NCBI RefSeq assembly: GCF_000282215.1
Contig: NZ_AKJS01000013.1
Coordinates: 1 to 49,646 of the forward strand
DNA length: 49,646 nucleotides
Reading direction: 5' to 3'
Origin: Pseudomonas sp. GM21
GTDB lineage: Bacteria; Pseudomonadota; Gammaproteobacteria; Pseudomonadales; Pseudomonadaceae
The position numbers were made by a program, and so were the translations under genes. The notes under the pieces are model-generated. The model was given only the letters and a program-made list of their open reading frames with translations. It was not told where the DNA came from and made no database searches. The number at the start of each line of letters is the position of its first letter. Position 1 is the first letter of the stretch. Positions 26,794 through 35,919 of the stretch are shown here, piece after piece.

Positions 26794-27225
26794 ATGGCCA
26801 ATACAGGAAACAAAAATCCAGGCAATTTTTCTAACGACCCAGACAAGTCTTCTCAAGCCGGCAAGAAAGGTGGAGAAGCTTCTCGCGAAAATTTTGCCAA
26901 CGATCCGCAACGGGCGTCTGAAGCAGGCCAAAAAGGTGGTCAGGCTTCTGGCGGACAACAATCGCGCGATAGCGATCGCATGTCCGGAGGCGGCCAGGGC
27001 ACGAATCGCGGAGGTGAATTTGCCGACGATAAAGACAATATGACCAAACCAGGCCAAAAAGGCGGCCAGGCATCAGGCGGACAGCAATCCAACAAGGCTG
27101 ATCAGTCGTCCAGCGGTTGGCAAGGAAGCGGAGGCGGTTCCGATATGGCCGATGACCGCGATCAATCATCTGATACGAATCGCAAGGATGGTGGGATGAG
27201 CGGCGGTGGAGGACGCAAATCCTGA
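26794..27225 (+). CDS. KGG-repeat general stress protein (Con-10/YciG type)
   Basis: 143 aa, hydrophilic, almost free of hydrophobic residues and predicted to be disordered. It has repeated KGG motifs of the stress-induced protein family: SSQAGKKGGEASRENFANDP, then ASEAGQKGGQASGGQQS and PGQKGGQASGGQQS. Family members are induced in stationary phase or by osmotic or desiccation stress and behave like hydrophilins. The C-terminus is Gly/Ser/Asp-rich. GAGGTGAAC precedes the ATG, and an intrinsic terminator follows 15 bases after the stop, so it is a single-gene unit. Confidence 0.88.
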   Translation: MANTGNKNPGNFSNDPDKSSQAGKKGGEASRENFANDPQRASEAGQKGGQASGGQQSRDSDRMSGGGQGTNRGGEFADDKDNMTKPGQKGGQASGGQQSNKADQSSSGWQGSGGGSDMADDRDQSSDTNRKDGGMSGGGGRKS

Positions 27226-27240
27226 GGTCGTCTGACCCAT

Positions 27241-27270
27241 CAAGCCCCGAGTTTTTCGGGGCTTGATTTC
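27241..27270 (+). terminator. Intrinsic terminator of the KGG stress gene
   Basis: CAAGCCCCGA (27241-27250) pairs with TCGGGGCTTG (27256-27265), a perfect 10-bp stem with a short T-containing loop and ATTTC after it. It can also serve the convergent SDR pseudogene. Confidence 0.85.
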
Positions 27271-27340
27271 GATACTGCGCCCGGGCTCCTGCACCAAACT
27301 GGATTGAGTCATGAGCAGCGCTTACAAATGCGTCGCACGC

Positions 27341-27731
27341 CTATTTCGGCGCCAGATCGCCATACCAATAGGCCGCCGTGACGCCGCCATCCATGAGAAA
27401 GTCGCTGCCGGTAATGAAGGTGCCTTCGGGGCCCATCAGCAACGCGCCCACTGCACCCACTTCGTCGGGCGTGCCACCTCGACCGGCCGCGCTCAGCTCG
27501 ATCATGCGCCGATAACCCTCACCCCGTGGGCCGTTCAACTCGTCTCGAGCCAGCGGCGTAAAGATGATGCCCGGGCTGATGGTATTGACCCGCGCACCGC
27601 GTTTGCCCCAGCGCACAGCCTCTGCCATGACCCGCAACGAATTGCCCCGTTTGGATATCTGGTAAGCGTGCAATGGCCTGGCCTATTGAACCGGCTCCGA
27701 TGACGACAATGACTTTCGCAAGTTTTTTCAT
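27341..27731 (-). pseudogene. Short-chain dehydrogenase/reductase with internal deletion
   Basis: The N-terminal 22 codons (MKKLAKVIVVIGAGSIGQAI, the Rossmann GxxxGxG region) are joined out of frame to a C-terminal SDR half that starts LHAYQISKRGN, keeps the catalytic Y-x-x-x-K and ends in DFLMDGGVTAAYWYGDLAPK. An intact homologue has about 140 residues between these parts (cofactor binding, NAG and catalytic Ser). The junction lies in TTGCACGC (complement of 27666-27673), shared by the end of IGQAIAR and the start of LHAYQ, so a deletion between short repeats is likely. The C-terminal frame could be read from TTG but would not give an active enzyme. Confidence 0.85.
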
Positions 27732-28169
27732 AAGTTATCCGTTGTGAGGCTTGATTGGATTCACAGGGATCCATCGGCTAATGCGGCGACCGAAGTTGGC
27801 CACGATGAAACCTGAGGATCACCAGGGTCCATAGCGATTGGCAGTCTGAGATCATTCATTGATTGAAGTCCCAAATAAGCGGCAGCGGTTAAGTTTCCGG
27901 CGGCATTGCAGTGCGGATCTTTGCTGTCCGCTAGGCAACGCAACAGCCAGTACTCTTCAAATAGAGAGATCACCATGATTGCAGAAAGTTTTTGCAATAT
28001 TCGCTCATACAGTCATGTGCTCTGCTCATGAGTAGAAGGGCTTGGCGGTTTGACTGGCGTCCAGCCGTGTCTTCGCGCCAGGAAGACGCGAGATGAGTTA
28101 TTGCAAGATGTATTACAGGTGCACATGCCTAAAAACGAGCAACGGTCGAACGGCTGAGTATTCCGAATA
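27732..28169. other. Spacer with no convincing gene
   Basis: 438 bases between the SDR pseudogene and the terminator of the carboxylate transporter. One minus-strand frame (27761-27997, 78 codons) has no ribosome site and no family pattern, so I do not call it. No RNA gene or strong repeat is apparent. Confidence 0.35.
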
Positions 28170-28170
28170 A

Positions 28171-28206
28171 AACAAAAATGGCGCTCACCGCAAGGGGAGC
28201 GCCACT
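28171..28206 (-). terminator. Intrinsic terminator of the 2-hydroxycarboxylate transporter gene
   Basis: TGGCGCTC (28179-28186) pairs with GAGCGCCA (28197-28204). On the minus strand the stem is followed by TTTTTGTTT, a good U-tract, 44 bases past the transporter stop. Confidence 0.85.
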
Positions 28207-28249
28207 TTGATTGATCAAAGATTTATGTATCGGTTTTATGCACTCGCTA

Positions 28250-29596
28250 TCAAGCAAAAATACGCAACAGAATGGTCGCCAGGATAACTGTCGAAGCACC
28301 GCCGATGCGCGTAGAGATCTGTGCGAATGGCATCAGCGACATACGATTGGACGCTGACAGAATCGCTACATCGCCAGTGCCTCCAAGGCCGCTGTGGCAG
28401 CAGGTCACGATGGCCGATTCGATGGGGTACATTTTCATCAGATTGCCGATGAAAAAACCTGCGACGGTCATCGAGACCACGACCGACACGCAGACCAGAA
28501 CGTAACCGAAAGAAAAGACTTTTACGACGCTGTCCAGTGGGACATACAGCATGCCCAGGCCGATCATGACTGGCCAGATGAAGGCGGCGGAAACCAGTTT
28601 GTAGAAACTGTTTGCACCTTTTTCCAGTTTTTCGGGCAGAACACGGGCGTATTTAAAGAGTACGGCAGCAAGAATCATCATGACGGGGCCGGGGATTCCC
28701 ACGACTTTCTCAAGCAGACCGCCCAGGACAAAGAAGGCGCAGATGATCAAAACGCCTGCCCCCATCAGTCTGAAATCGAAAACCGAGCTGCTCTCTTCCT
28801 TGACCTGGAATTTGTCATTTTCGTCTTTGGCACGAATCAATGACCCCTCGCCATTGAGGTGCGGGCGTTTGAGCGCCAGACGAGCCAGATAGCCAGCGCA
28901 GATAATCGCAGCAATGTTGCCGACCACAGCGGCGGGCGCCAATTGAGCAACGTAGATGTCCGGCGTGCCACCGAGGATCGCTGAGTAGGCCAGCGACAGT
29001 GGCAGGATCCCTTCACCAATCCCCCCGCCAATGATCGGAACAATGATGAAAAAGAAGGTGTGGTAGAAGCTGTAGCCGACGAGCTTGCCTACAAGCAGCC
29101 CACTGCCCACCGCGGCCAGGGTACCGACGAGCAAGGGGATGAACATGCGGATCATGCCCTGAACGAGAATAAAGCGACTCATCCCGAGAATGCTGCCGAC
29201 GACCAGGCTGGCAATGACGAAATACAGGAAGTTGGCTTCCTTCATCAGCATTTTGGTTGCGTCAATCGTGGCGGCCCCGAAGAAGCCGTAGAACACCAGC
29301 ACCGACGGCAACATCAAGCACAGAATGGCGCCTCCACCTATTTCCTTCAGTAGCGGCAGACGCGAACCCAATTGACCGAAAAACACGCCCATCGTCATGA
29401 TGACGGCAAGTCCACCGATCATGTTTTTGGGCAGGAACCCCCAGTGCGCCGAGAGAAAGACGATCAAGGCGATGCCGAGAAATATCGGCAGAGGGATAAC
29501 ACCGATTTCGTAGGCGCATAGGCTACGCAGCCGTTGCAGAATACCGACATCACGGGTGCTATCGACTTTCAGGGGCTGCTCATATGAATTGTTCAT
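28250..29596 (-). CDS. 2-hydroxycarboxylate transporter (CitS/CimH/MleP family)
   Basis: 448-aa inner-membrane secondary transporter of the 2HCT family, which moves citrate, malate or lactate with Na+ or H+ or in exchange. It shows the two GGxG re-entrant loop motifs, GGGIGEGILPLS and GLGGTGDVAILSA, and the C-terminal SNRMSLMPFAQISTRIGG with the substrate-binding arginine. GAGG lies upstream of ATG 29596. It is divergent from a DmlR-like LysR gene (130-base spacer), which probably senses the transported acid. The family is certain; the substrate (malate or a related hydroxy acid) is inferred from neighbours. Confidence 0.93.
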   Translation of the reverse strand: MNNSYEQPLKVDSTRDVGILQRLRSLCAYEIGVIPLPIFLGIALIVFLSAHWGFLPKNMIGGLAVIMTMGVFFGQLGSRLPLLKEIGGGAILCLMLPSVLVFYGFFGAATIDATKMLMKEANFLYFVIASLVVGSILGMSRFILVQGMIRMFIPLLVGTLAAVGSGLLVGKLVGYSFYHTFFFIIVPIIGGGIGEGILPLSLAYSAILGGTPDIYVAQLAPAAVVGNIAAIICAGYLARLALKRPHLNGEGSLIRAKDENDKFQVKEESSSVFDFRLMGAGVLIICAFFVLGGLLEKVVGIPGPVMMILAAVLFKYARVLPEKLEKGANSFYKLVSAAFIWPVMIGLGMLYVPLDSVVKVFSFGYVLVCVSVVVSMTVAGFFIGNLMKMYPIESAIVTCCHSGLGGTGDVAILSASNRMSLMPFAQISTRIGGASTVILATILLRIFA

Positions 29597-29725
29597 GATG
29601 CTATTTTCCTCATGTTGTTTTTATCGAGGATTCAGAAACCACGGTTAACCGGGCTTTGTTTGCCACTCGGTATTGCGATGGTATCCTTCATAAATAGCGT
29701 GATAAACAGCGGAAGTATGCGGTGT

Positions 29726-30643
29726 ATGAACACGAAACGTGACCAATTCCCCTTGCCTGAAGACCTCAAGGTTTTCCTTACTGTCATTCGCAAAAACAGC
29801 TTCGCCAGCGCTGCCGAAGAGCTGGGCTATTCGCCGGCGTATATCAGCAAACGTATATCGGTGCTCGAAACGACGCTTTCGACACGGCTGCTCCATCGCA
29901 CGACAAGGCGTATTGCGTTGACCGATGATGGTGAGCGGGTGAGGGGGTGGGCCGAGAAATTACTGGGGGATTTCGATGATTTTGTCGGTGAAATTTCCGA
30001 GGCCCGGCACCAGCCCATGGGCTCGTTGCATATTTGCAGCAGCTTTGGTTTCGGGCGAAACCATGTTGCGCCGGCAATCTGCAAGCTGTCACAGACTTAT
30101 CCCAAGCTCGATATCCGCCTGGACGTCTTCGATCGCGTTGTCGATATCGTCGGTGAGGGTTTCGACCTGGAGATTCGAGTGGGGGATGATCTTCCTGGTC
30201 AACACTTGGGACGCAAGCTGGTCAGTAATCGCCGGGTGTTGTGCGCGACACCCGCGTATCTGGAACGACGGGGCACGCCACATTCGCTGGATGACTTGAA
30301 ACACCACGATTGCCTGGTGCTGAAAGAACGCAATAACGCCTTCGGCGTGTGGAACCTGACGAAGGACGGGCGGGAGGAGTCCATACATGTCAGCGGCCCG
30401 CTGTCCTCAAACAGTGGCGAGATTGTATTGGAGTGGGCGTTGAGCGGTGGCGGGATCCTGTTGCGCTCGATGTGGGATGTGAAACCCATGTTGGAGCAGG
30501 GCCGACTGGTGCAAGTGCTTGATGAGTACACCCAGAGCGCCAATGTCTGGGCCGTCTATCCAACCCGGTTAAGCGAATCGGCAAAGTTGCGTATCTGCGT
30601 CGAGTTTCTGGAAGAGTACTTGCGTGATCTATCCGTTGGTTGA
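29726..30643 (+). CDS. LysR-family regulator, DmlR-like
   Basis: 305 aa. The N-terminal HTH (LPEDLKVFLTVIRKNSFASA with YSPAYISKRISVLE) and the effector domain (SFGFGRNHVAPAI, FDLEIRVGD, CLVLKERN) resemble E. coli DmlR, the regulator of D-malate use. ATG 29726 has GGAAG ten bases upstream; the frame is open for 38 codons before it, without family similarity. Divergent placement suggests it controls the 2HCT transporter. Role by homology and position. Confidence 0.88.
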   Translation: MNTKRDQFPLPEDLKVFLTVIRKNSFASAAEELGYSPAYISKRISVLETTLSTRLLHRTTRRIALTDDGERVRGWAEKLLGDFDDFVGEISEARHQPMGSLHICSSFGFGRNHVAPAICKLSQTYPKLDIRLDVFDRVVDIVGEGFDLEIRVGDDLPGQHLGRKLVSNRRVLCATPAYLERRGTPHSLDDLKHHDCLVLKERNNAFGVWNLTKDGREESIHVSGPLSSNSGEIVLEWALSGGGILLRSMWDVKPMLEQGRLVQVLDEYTQSANVWAVYPTRLSESAKLRICVEFLEEYLRDLSVG

Positions 30644-30648
30644 CGCCA

Positions 30649-30690
30649 AGGCGGCAGGCTCAAGCGTGTGAACTGCCGCCAGGCATTTTT
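30649..30690 (+). terminator. Intrinsic terminator of the DmlR-like gene
   Basis: GGCGGCAG (30650-30657) pairs with CTGCCGCC (30673-30680), followed by AGGCATTTTT. It starts six bases after the regulator stop and ends at the stop of the convergent hydratase small subunit. Confidence 0.75.
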
Positions 30691-30692
30691 GA

Positions 30693-31301
30693 TCAGCTCA
30701 ACCAGGGATTTTCCGCCAGGTGCCGAGTTTCAAAACTTCGAATTTGCTCGGCACGTTGCAGCGTGGCGCCAATCGCATCCAGTCCCAGAAGCAGGGACTG
30801 CTTGCGCAGCTCGTCGATTTCGAAGGGAATCAGCGTGCCTTCAGCCAATTCAATCGTTTGTTCTGGCAGATTCACGCTGATGCGCGCCGTCACCGGGTTA
30901 CTGATGACGGCTGCAACTTGCTTCAGCTGAGTTTCCGAAAGCTGAATCGCCAACACACCATTGCGCTGGCAGTTGTCGTAGAAAATCCCGGCGAAGCTGG
31001 TGCCGATCAGCGCTCTGATGCCCACTTGCTTTAAACCCCAGACCGCATGCTCGCGACTCGACCCGCACCCAAAGTTCGGGCCTACCACCAAAAACGCAGC
31101 ATCGATCCAGGCGGCCTGGTTAAGGATGAACTCGGGATTGGGCTCGCCTGAGTCAAGAAAACGCAGGTCGAAAAACAGGCCCCGATCCAGTCCCTTGCGA
31201 TCGATCCCCTTGAGGAACTGTTTGGGCATGATGACGTCGGTATCGATGTTGGATGCGAGAAACGGGGCGGCACCGCCACTTACTGTGTCGAAAGGTTGCA
31301 T
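30693..31301 (-). CDS. leuD: LeuD-type hydro-lyase small subunit (3-isopropylmalate dehydratase family)
   Basis: 202-aa swivel-domain subunit of a two-subunit aconitase-family hydratase. It shows the LeuD signatures NIDTDVIMPKQFL, NFGCGSSREHA and SFAGIFYDN. The specificity loop after KQFL reads KGIDRKGLDRGLF, unlike the KVTRTGFGAHLF of E. coli LeuD. It starts 3 bases after the large-subunit stop, a tight operon. No leuB adjoins; the neighbours are carboxylate transport and tartrate genes, so the substrate may be a malate-type acid (for example maleate or citraconate) rather than isopropylmalate. The gene symbol reflects family only. Confidence 0.85.
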   Translation of the reverse strand: MQPFDTVSGGAAPFLASNIDTDVIMPKQFLKGIDRKGLDRGLFFDLRFLDSGEPNPEFILNQAAWIDAAFLVVGPNFGCGSSREHAVWGLKQVGIRALIGTSFAGIFYDNCQRNGVLAIQLSETQLKQVAAVISNPVTARISVNLPEQTIELAEGTLIPFEIDELRKQSLLLGLDAIGATLQRAEQIRSFETRHLAENPWLS

Positions 31302-31304
31302 GCT

Positions 31305-32726
31305 TCAAGCCTCCAAAGCGAAAGAGCGAACGTCTGTCAGGTGGCCGGTGATAGCGGCAGCGGCGACCATGGCCGGGCTCATCAAATGTGTACGCGCGCC
31401 TGCGCCTTGACGACCTTCGAAGTTGCGGTTGGTGCTCGATGCACAGCGATCTCCTGGAGCCAGGACATCGTCATTCATGGCCAAACACATTGAACAACCT
31501 GATTGCCGCCACTCAAAACCGGCATCCAGAAAAATCTGCGCAAGACCTTCGTCTTCAGCCTGGTTACGAACCAGCGTCGAGCCAGGAACAATCATTGCCC
31601 GTACATGCGCAGACACTCGCTTGCCGCGCACGACGCGCGCAACGTCTCGCAAGTCTTCGATCCGTGCATTCGTGCATGAACCAATAAATGCGTGACTGAT
31701 CACCACATCGCTGAGCGGCATGCCCGGCTCCAGGCCCATGTAGTCAAGGGCACGCTGCATGCCTTGGCGTAAAATCAAATCAGGTTGGGCAGCAGGGTCG
31801 GGGACATGACTACCCACCGGTGCTGCCTGATCAGGACTGGTGCCCCAGGTGACCATGGGCTCCAGATCATTAACATTGAGTGCCACTTCCCGATCAAAGA
31901 CAGCGCCTTCATCGCTATACAGTTCTTTCCATTTTTGAACCGCCTGCTTCCACAATTCGCCTTGAGGTGCGCGTGGTTTGACTTGCAGATAGGCCAAGAC
32001 TTTGTCGTCCGGTGCCATGAACGCGCCCCTGGCGCCTGCCTCGACGGCCATGTTGCAGATCGTCATTCTGGCTTCGACACTGAGGTCGGTGATCGCCGGC
32101 CCAGCGAACTCGATTGCATATCCGGTGGCACCCGAAGCGCCGATTTTTTCAATCAGCGCCATGATGATGTCTTTGGACGTGACGCCGGTGCCCAGCAGTC
32201 CCTGTACCGTGACTCGCATGGTCTTCAAACGCTTATAAACCAGGGTTTGCGAGGCCAGCAGGTGCTCGATTTCAGACGTGCCGATGCCGAATCCGAACGC
32301 ACCCAACGCACCATAGGTCGTGGTATGGCTATCACCTGCAGCGACGACCATGCCCGGCAAAATGAAACCTTGCTCGGGCGCTACCACATGTTCGATGCCC
32401 TGACGTTTGTCGAGTACATCAAACAATTCGATTCCGAAGTCGCGGCAGTTTTCTTCGAAGTACGAGACCTGTTGTGCGCCACCCGCATCAGGCATGGTTG
32501 CGATACGAACCGGCGCAGTCGGATTCACATGATCGACCACCGCCAGCGTAGCGCTCGGGCGCCAGACTTTACGACCTGCTTCGCGCAAACCGCTGAACGC
32601 CTGGGGGCTGGTGTATTCGTTGGCGACTTGGCGATCAATGTAAAGAAGCACATGGCCTTGATCATCAAGCGGGCAAACCGTGTGGCTATCGATGTGCTTC
32701 TGGTAGAGCGTTCGAGGGCTGTTCAT
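31305..32726 (-). CDS. leuC: LeuC-type hydro-lyase large subunit (aconitase family, 4Fe-4S)
   Basis: 473 aa, normal LeuC length. The iron-sulphur ligands are in IGSCTNAR and GCSMCLAMN, and GDSHTTTYGALGAFGFGIGTSE is the conserved catalytic region. Near the N-terminus the family motif usually read DHNxPT is DHVNPT here. The weak ribosome site GAGAAAG lies ahead of the ATG. It forms an operon with the small subunit. Canonical leucine-pathway leuCD normally lies near leuB; the dicarboxylate setting suggests a paralogue with a different hydroxy-acid substrate. Family certain, substrate open. Confidence 0.88.
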   Translation of the reverse strand: MNSPRTLYQKHIDSHTVCPLDDQGHVLLYIDRQVANEYTSPQAFSGLREAGRKVWRPSATLAVVDHVNPTAPVRIATMPDAGGAQQVSYFEENCRDFGIELFDVLDKRQGIEHVVAPEQGFILPGMVVAAGDSHTTTYGALGAFGFGIGTSEIEHLLASQTLVYKRLKTMRVTVQGLLGTGVTSKDIIMALIEKIGASGATGYAIEFAGPAITDLSVEARMTICNMAVEAGARGAFMAPDDKVLAYLQVKPRAPQGELWKQAVQKWKELYSDEGAVFDREVALNVNDLEPMVTWGTSPDQAAPVGSHVPDPAAQPDLILRQGMQRALDYMGLEPGMPLSDVVISHAFIGSCTNARIEDLRDVARVVRGKRVSAHVRAMIVPGSTLVRNQAEDEGLAQIFLDAGFEWRQSGCSMCLAMNDDVLAPGDRCASSTNRNFEGRQGAGARTHLMSPAMVAAAAITGHLTDVRSFALEA

Positions 32727-32875
32727 GGCTGGGTTCTTTCTCTGTCTTGTTCGTGATCACGGGTTCAACATGCCTACAGCATATTGATCCCTCATCGCGC
32801 ATCAAGACCATGAAAGTGAACGCGTTAAACACGAAGTGTGAGCAATCGGAATAGAACTGTAGCGCCCAATAAGCT

Positions 32876-33625
32876 TCAAGCTTTGAAAATCATCAACGCA
32901 GCGCAGAGCACTAGAAACAAGCAAAACCCTGTGCGAAGTGATTTTTCGGGTAAAGCGTGAGCGAGCCTGACACCCCAACTGACACTCAGTAGTCCACCTA
33001 GCGCCATTGGGATGCCAATGTGCCAATCGACATGCTCATGTAAGGCATAAGTCATCAGGGTAACCCCCGTACTGGGGACGGCCAGGGCCAGGGATAAACC
33101 CTGCGCGACCACCTGTGTAGCACCAAAGACGGTGGATAAAACGGGGGTGGCGAGCACTGATGCTCCTAAGCCAAAAAAGCCACCCAGAATGCCGGAGCCC
33201 GACCCCAGAACCATCAGCCATGGCCAAGGATGGCGTAGCTCAGCGCTGGGCGGCGGCTTACGAAGATACATCTGCAAATAGGTGTATGCGGCCAGCACCA
33301 GCATGAAGATGGCAAAGGCTGTCCGCATGGCATCAGGATCCAGGCCCACGGCAATAAGGGAACCCAACCATGCGAAAACCAAACCTGCCGTGGCCAACGG
33401 CGCTGCATGACGCAACAAGATTCGGGTTCGTTGGTGGTAACGCCACATCGCGAGCGTCACGTTGGGGACAACCATGACTAGAGTCGTCCCCTGAGCTATT
33501 TGCTGATCCATCCCGAACATCAATACCAACGCAGGGATAGCGATGAGTCCACCACCAATCCCGAAAATCCCACCCAAGGTACCTATCGCTGCGCCCAGTA
33601 GCAGGTGCATTGCCCATTCGATCAT
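32876..33625 (-). CDS. TauE/SafE family membrane permease
   Basis: 249 aa with about eight hydrophobic helices in two repeats, each with a glycine-rich motif: GTLGGIFGIGGGLIAIPAL in the first and GILGGFFGLGASVLATPVL in the second. Family members export sulfite, sulfoacetate or other organic anions. GAGG precedes ATG 33625. It is on the same strand as the LeuCD pair (150-base gap) and the next LysR, so it may move a carboxylate or sulfonate related to this cluster; the substrate is unknown. Confidence 0.9.
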   Translation of the reverse strand: MIEWAMHLLLGAAIGTLGGIFGIGGGLIAIPALVLMFGMDQQIAQGTTLVMVVPNVTLAMWRYHQRTRILLRHAAPLATAGLVFAWLGSLIAVGLDPDAMRTAFAIFMLVLAAYTYLQMYLRKPPPSAELRHPWPWLMVLGSGSGILGGFFGLGASVLATPVLSTVFGATQVVAQGLSLALAVPSTGVTLMTYALHEHVDWHIGIPMALGGLLSVSWGVRLAHALPEKSLRTGFCLFLVLCAALMIFKA

Positions 33626-33669
33626 TTCGGCCTCTAGTCATTGAATATGGAACTAATCGATCAGCACTC

Positions 33670-34548
33670 TCAGCCGCTTCCCAGCCTGGCCCAGAACTCT
33701 TCCGCAGACGGACTGATTGAAGCCGTTGGCCGCGTCAGGTGAATTTCCAGCGGGATATCCCAGCTTTCGTCCAGCGCTCTGACTAAGCGCCCATCCGTTA
33801 CTTCCTGTTCGGTGAGGCTCTTGGGCAACCACGCCACGCCTTTGCTTTCCAGGGCCATGGACATCAGCACCGCCGCCAGGTGGCTGCTGAAAAGTGGTTT
33901 GAGGTGAAGGTAATCTTCCTTGCCATGCAGTCGGTGAGCGACGATTCGGCCCAATCCGGACTCTTGGGTATACGCCAGGTAGGGCAGCGATGCGGGTGAA
34001 TCGCCAAAGTTGGCCGCAGCGCTTGCCAGTGGAACAAGCACATCCTCGCCGACCTTTTTGCCTATGAACTGATCGGCAGCTAACAGCGGAGGAACATCCG
34101 GGTGACGATGACAAAGCAGAAACTGCACCTGCCCTTGAATAAGCATCTGCTCACAGACCGCCATGCTGTCGGAGTGCAGTCGGACAGCCTCAATGGGGGC
34201 TCCATTTTCTGTGCTTCTTAGCCATCTCGGGAAGAACGTGAACGATAGCGAATGGGTTGCAGCGAATTGCAGAGTCTTGGCAGCCATTCCCGCCACTTCC
34301 TGGGCTTCGCTGCGCATTCGGTACAAGCGCCTGGCAGTCTCCTGGGCACTGGGCAAAATTTGCTTCCCGGCCTCGGTCAACGTCGCTCCTTGTGGCGTGC
34401 GAATGAACAACTCCACGCCCATCCAATTCTCCAGTGACCGGACTCTGCGACTGAATGCCGGCTGAGTCACGTGCCGCGCTTCAGCCGCACGAACAAAGCT
34501 GCCGTACTCCGCAAGCGCTGAAAGGTCTTCGAGCCAAACGAGTTCCAA
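33670..34548 (-). CDS. LysR-family regulator, divergent to D-tartrate dehydratase
   Basis: 292 aa. HTH: LVWLEDLSALAEYGSFVRAA and VTQPAFSRRVRSLENWMGVE; the effector domain follows. I choose TTG at 34548 (MELVWLED) because AGGAGG is eight bases upstream; the TTG two codons earlier would be only two bases from it. It is transcribed away from the D-tartrate dehydratase gene with a 99-base gap, so it is the likely tartrate-responsive regulator. Its stop is 44 bases from the TauE start, so both could be in one message. Confidence 0.85.
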   Translation of the reverse strand: MELVWLEDLSALAEYGSFVRAAEARHVTQPAFSRRVRSLENWMGVELFIRTPQGATLTEAGKQILPSAQETARRLYRMRSEAQEVAGMAAKTLQFAATHSLSFTFFPRWLRSTENGAPIEAVRLHSDSMAVCEQMLIQGQVQFLLCHRHPDVPPLLAADQFIGKKVGEDVLVPLASAAANFGDSPASLPYLAYTQESGLGRIVAHRLHGKEDYLHLKPLFSSHLAAVLMSMALESKGVAWLPKSLTEQEVTDGRLVRALDESWDIPLEIHLTRPTASISPSAEEFWARLGSG

Positions 34549-34647
34549 GGGCAATGCCTCCTGTGCATAGGGCGCGGCATTAATAGCATTGGGCGGGTGT
34601 CATCGCAAAGCATAACGTGGGGCCACCAACAACAAGAGGAACCCGTC

Positions 34648-35817
34648 ATGCGTATCGTCGACATCCGTGAAAAAACCGTTTCTATCGCTTCCCCAATCGC
34701 CAATGCCTACATCGATTTTTCGAAAATGACCTGCTCGGTCGTTGCTGTCGTCACGGATGTGATTCGCGATGGTAAACCTGTTATCGGCTACGGTTTCAAC
34801 TCCAACGGTCGCTATGGTCAAGGCGCGTTGATGCGTGATCGCTTCCTGGCACGGATCACCGAAGCCGACCCGGAATCCCTGCTCGATAAAGAGCACGACA
34901 ACCTGGATCCGTTCGCCATCTGGAAAGCTCTGATGACCAACGAAAAACCAGGTGGTCATGGCGAGCGCTCGGTTGCCGTCGGCACCATCGACATGGCAGT
35001 CTGGGATGCCGTCGCCAAGATCGAAGGCAAGCCGCTGTATCGCCTGCTGGCTGACCGTTATCGCAACGGTGTGGCTGACGACAAAGTCTGGGTCTACGCC
35101 GCCGGCGGTTACTACTACCCGGGCAAAGACGACGCCAAGCTTCAAGACGAGATGCGCAGTTATCTGGATCGCGGGTATGACGTGGTCAAAATGAAAATCG
35201 GCGCTGCGCCACTGGCCGACGATATTCGTCGCATCGAATCGGTACTCAAAGTCGTGGGTGATGGCCGTCGCCTGGCCGTCGATGCCAATGGTCGCTTCGA
35301 TCAACAGACCGCCATTGCCTATGCCGAAGCGCTGAAACCCTACAACCTGTTCTGGTACGAGGAAGCAGGTGATCCGCTCGACTATGCCTTGCAGGCAGAG
35401 CTGGCTAATCATTACGACCTGCCGATGGCCACCGGTGAAAACCTGTTCTCCCATCAAGATGCCCGGAACCTGCTGCGCCACGGTGGCATGCGTTCAGATC
35501 GCGACTTCGTTCAGTTCGACTGTGCGCTGTCCTACGGTCTGGTCGAGTACATGCGCACCCTGAAAGTCATGGAAGAAATGGGCTGGTCGTCACGCCGCGT
35601 TGTTCCGCACGGGGGCCATCAGATGTCCCTGAACATCGCCGCAGGCCTGCACCTGGGCGGTAACGAATCCTATCCGGACGTGTTCCAGCCATTTGGCGGT
35701 TTTGCTGACGGTATTCGTGTGGAGAACAGTTACGTCGGTTTGCCGGATATTCCGGGTGTCGGCTTCGAAGCCAAGTCCGCCTTGTACGCCGTGATGCGCG
35801 AGTTGGGCGAAGGCTGA
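34648..35817 (+). CDS. tarD: D(-)-tartrate dehydratase
   Basis: 389 aa, the same length as characterised D-tartrate dehydratase of the enolase superfamily, which dehydrates D-tartrate to oxaloacetate. It has the diagnostic N-terminus SIASPIANAYIDFSKMTCS and NSNGRYGQG loop. The active-site KxK is K181-M-K183, the metal ligands are D212, E238 and E264, and the histidine is H321 in VVPHGGHQMS. AAGAGGA precedes ATG 34648. It is followed 102 bases later by the dctA-like transporter, probably for uptake of the substrate, and controlled by the divergent LysR. Confidence 0.92.
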   Translation: MRIVDIREKTVSIASPIANAYIDFSKMTCSVVAVVTDVIRDGKPVIGYGFNSNGRYGQGALMRDRFLARITEADPESLLDKEHDNLDPFAIWKALMTNEKPGGHGERSVAVGTIDMAVWDAVAKIEGKPLYRLLADRYRNGVADDKVWVYAAGGYYYPGKDDAKLQDEMRSYLDRGYDVVKMKIGAAPLADDIRRIESVLKVVGDGRRLAVDANGRFDQQTAIAYAEALKPYNLFWYEEAGDPLDYALQAELANHYDLPMATGENLFSHQDARNLLRHGGMRSDRDFVQFDCALSYGLVEYMRTLKVMEEMGWSSRRVVPHGGHQMSLNIAAGLHLGGNESYPDVFQPFGGFADGIRVENSYVGLPDIPGVGFEAKSALYAVMRELGEG

Positions 35818-35919
35818 TAACCCTCGAACGGTGGTCTCTTGCAAGAGGCCGCCGTTATCAGGCGTCACTCACTGACGCCACGCCACACGCCCATCACAAA
35901 AATAAAATGAGGTGCTCCC

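Noticed and set aside
27761..27997. 78-codon minus-strand frame upstream of the SDR pseudogene
   Set aside because: No ribosome site and no recognisable pattern; left as non-coding.
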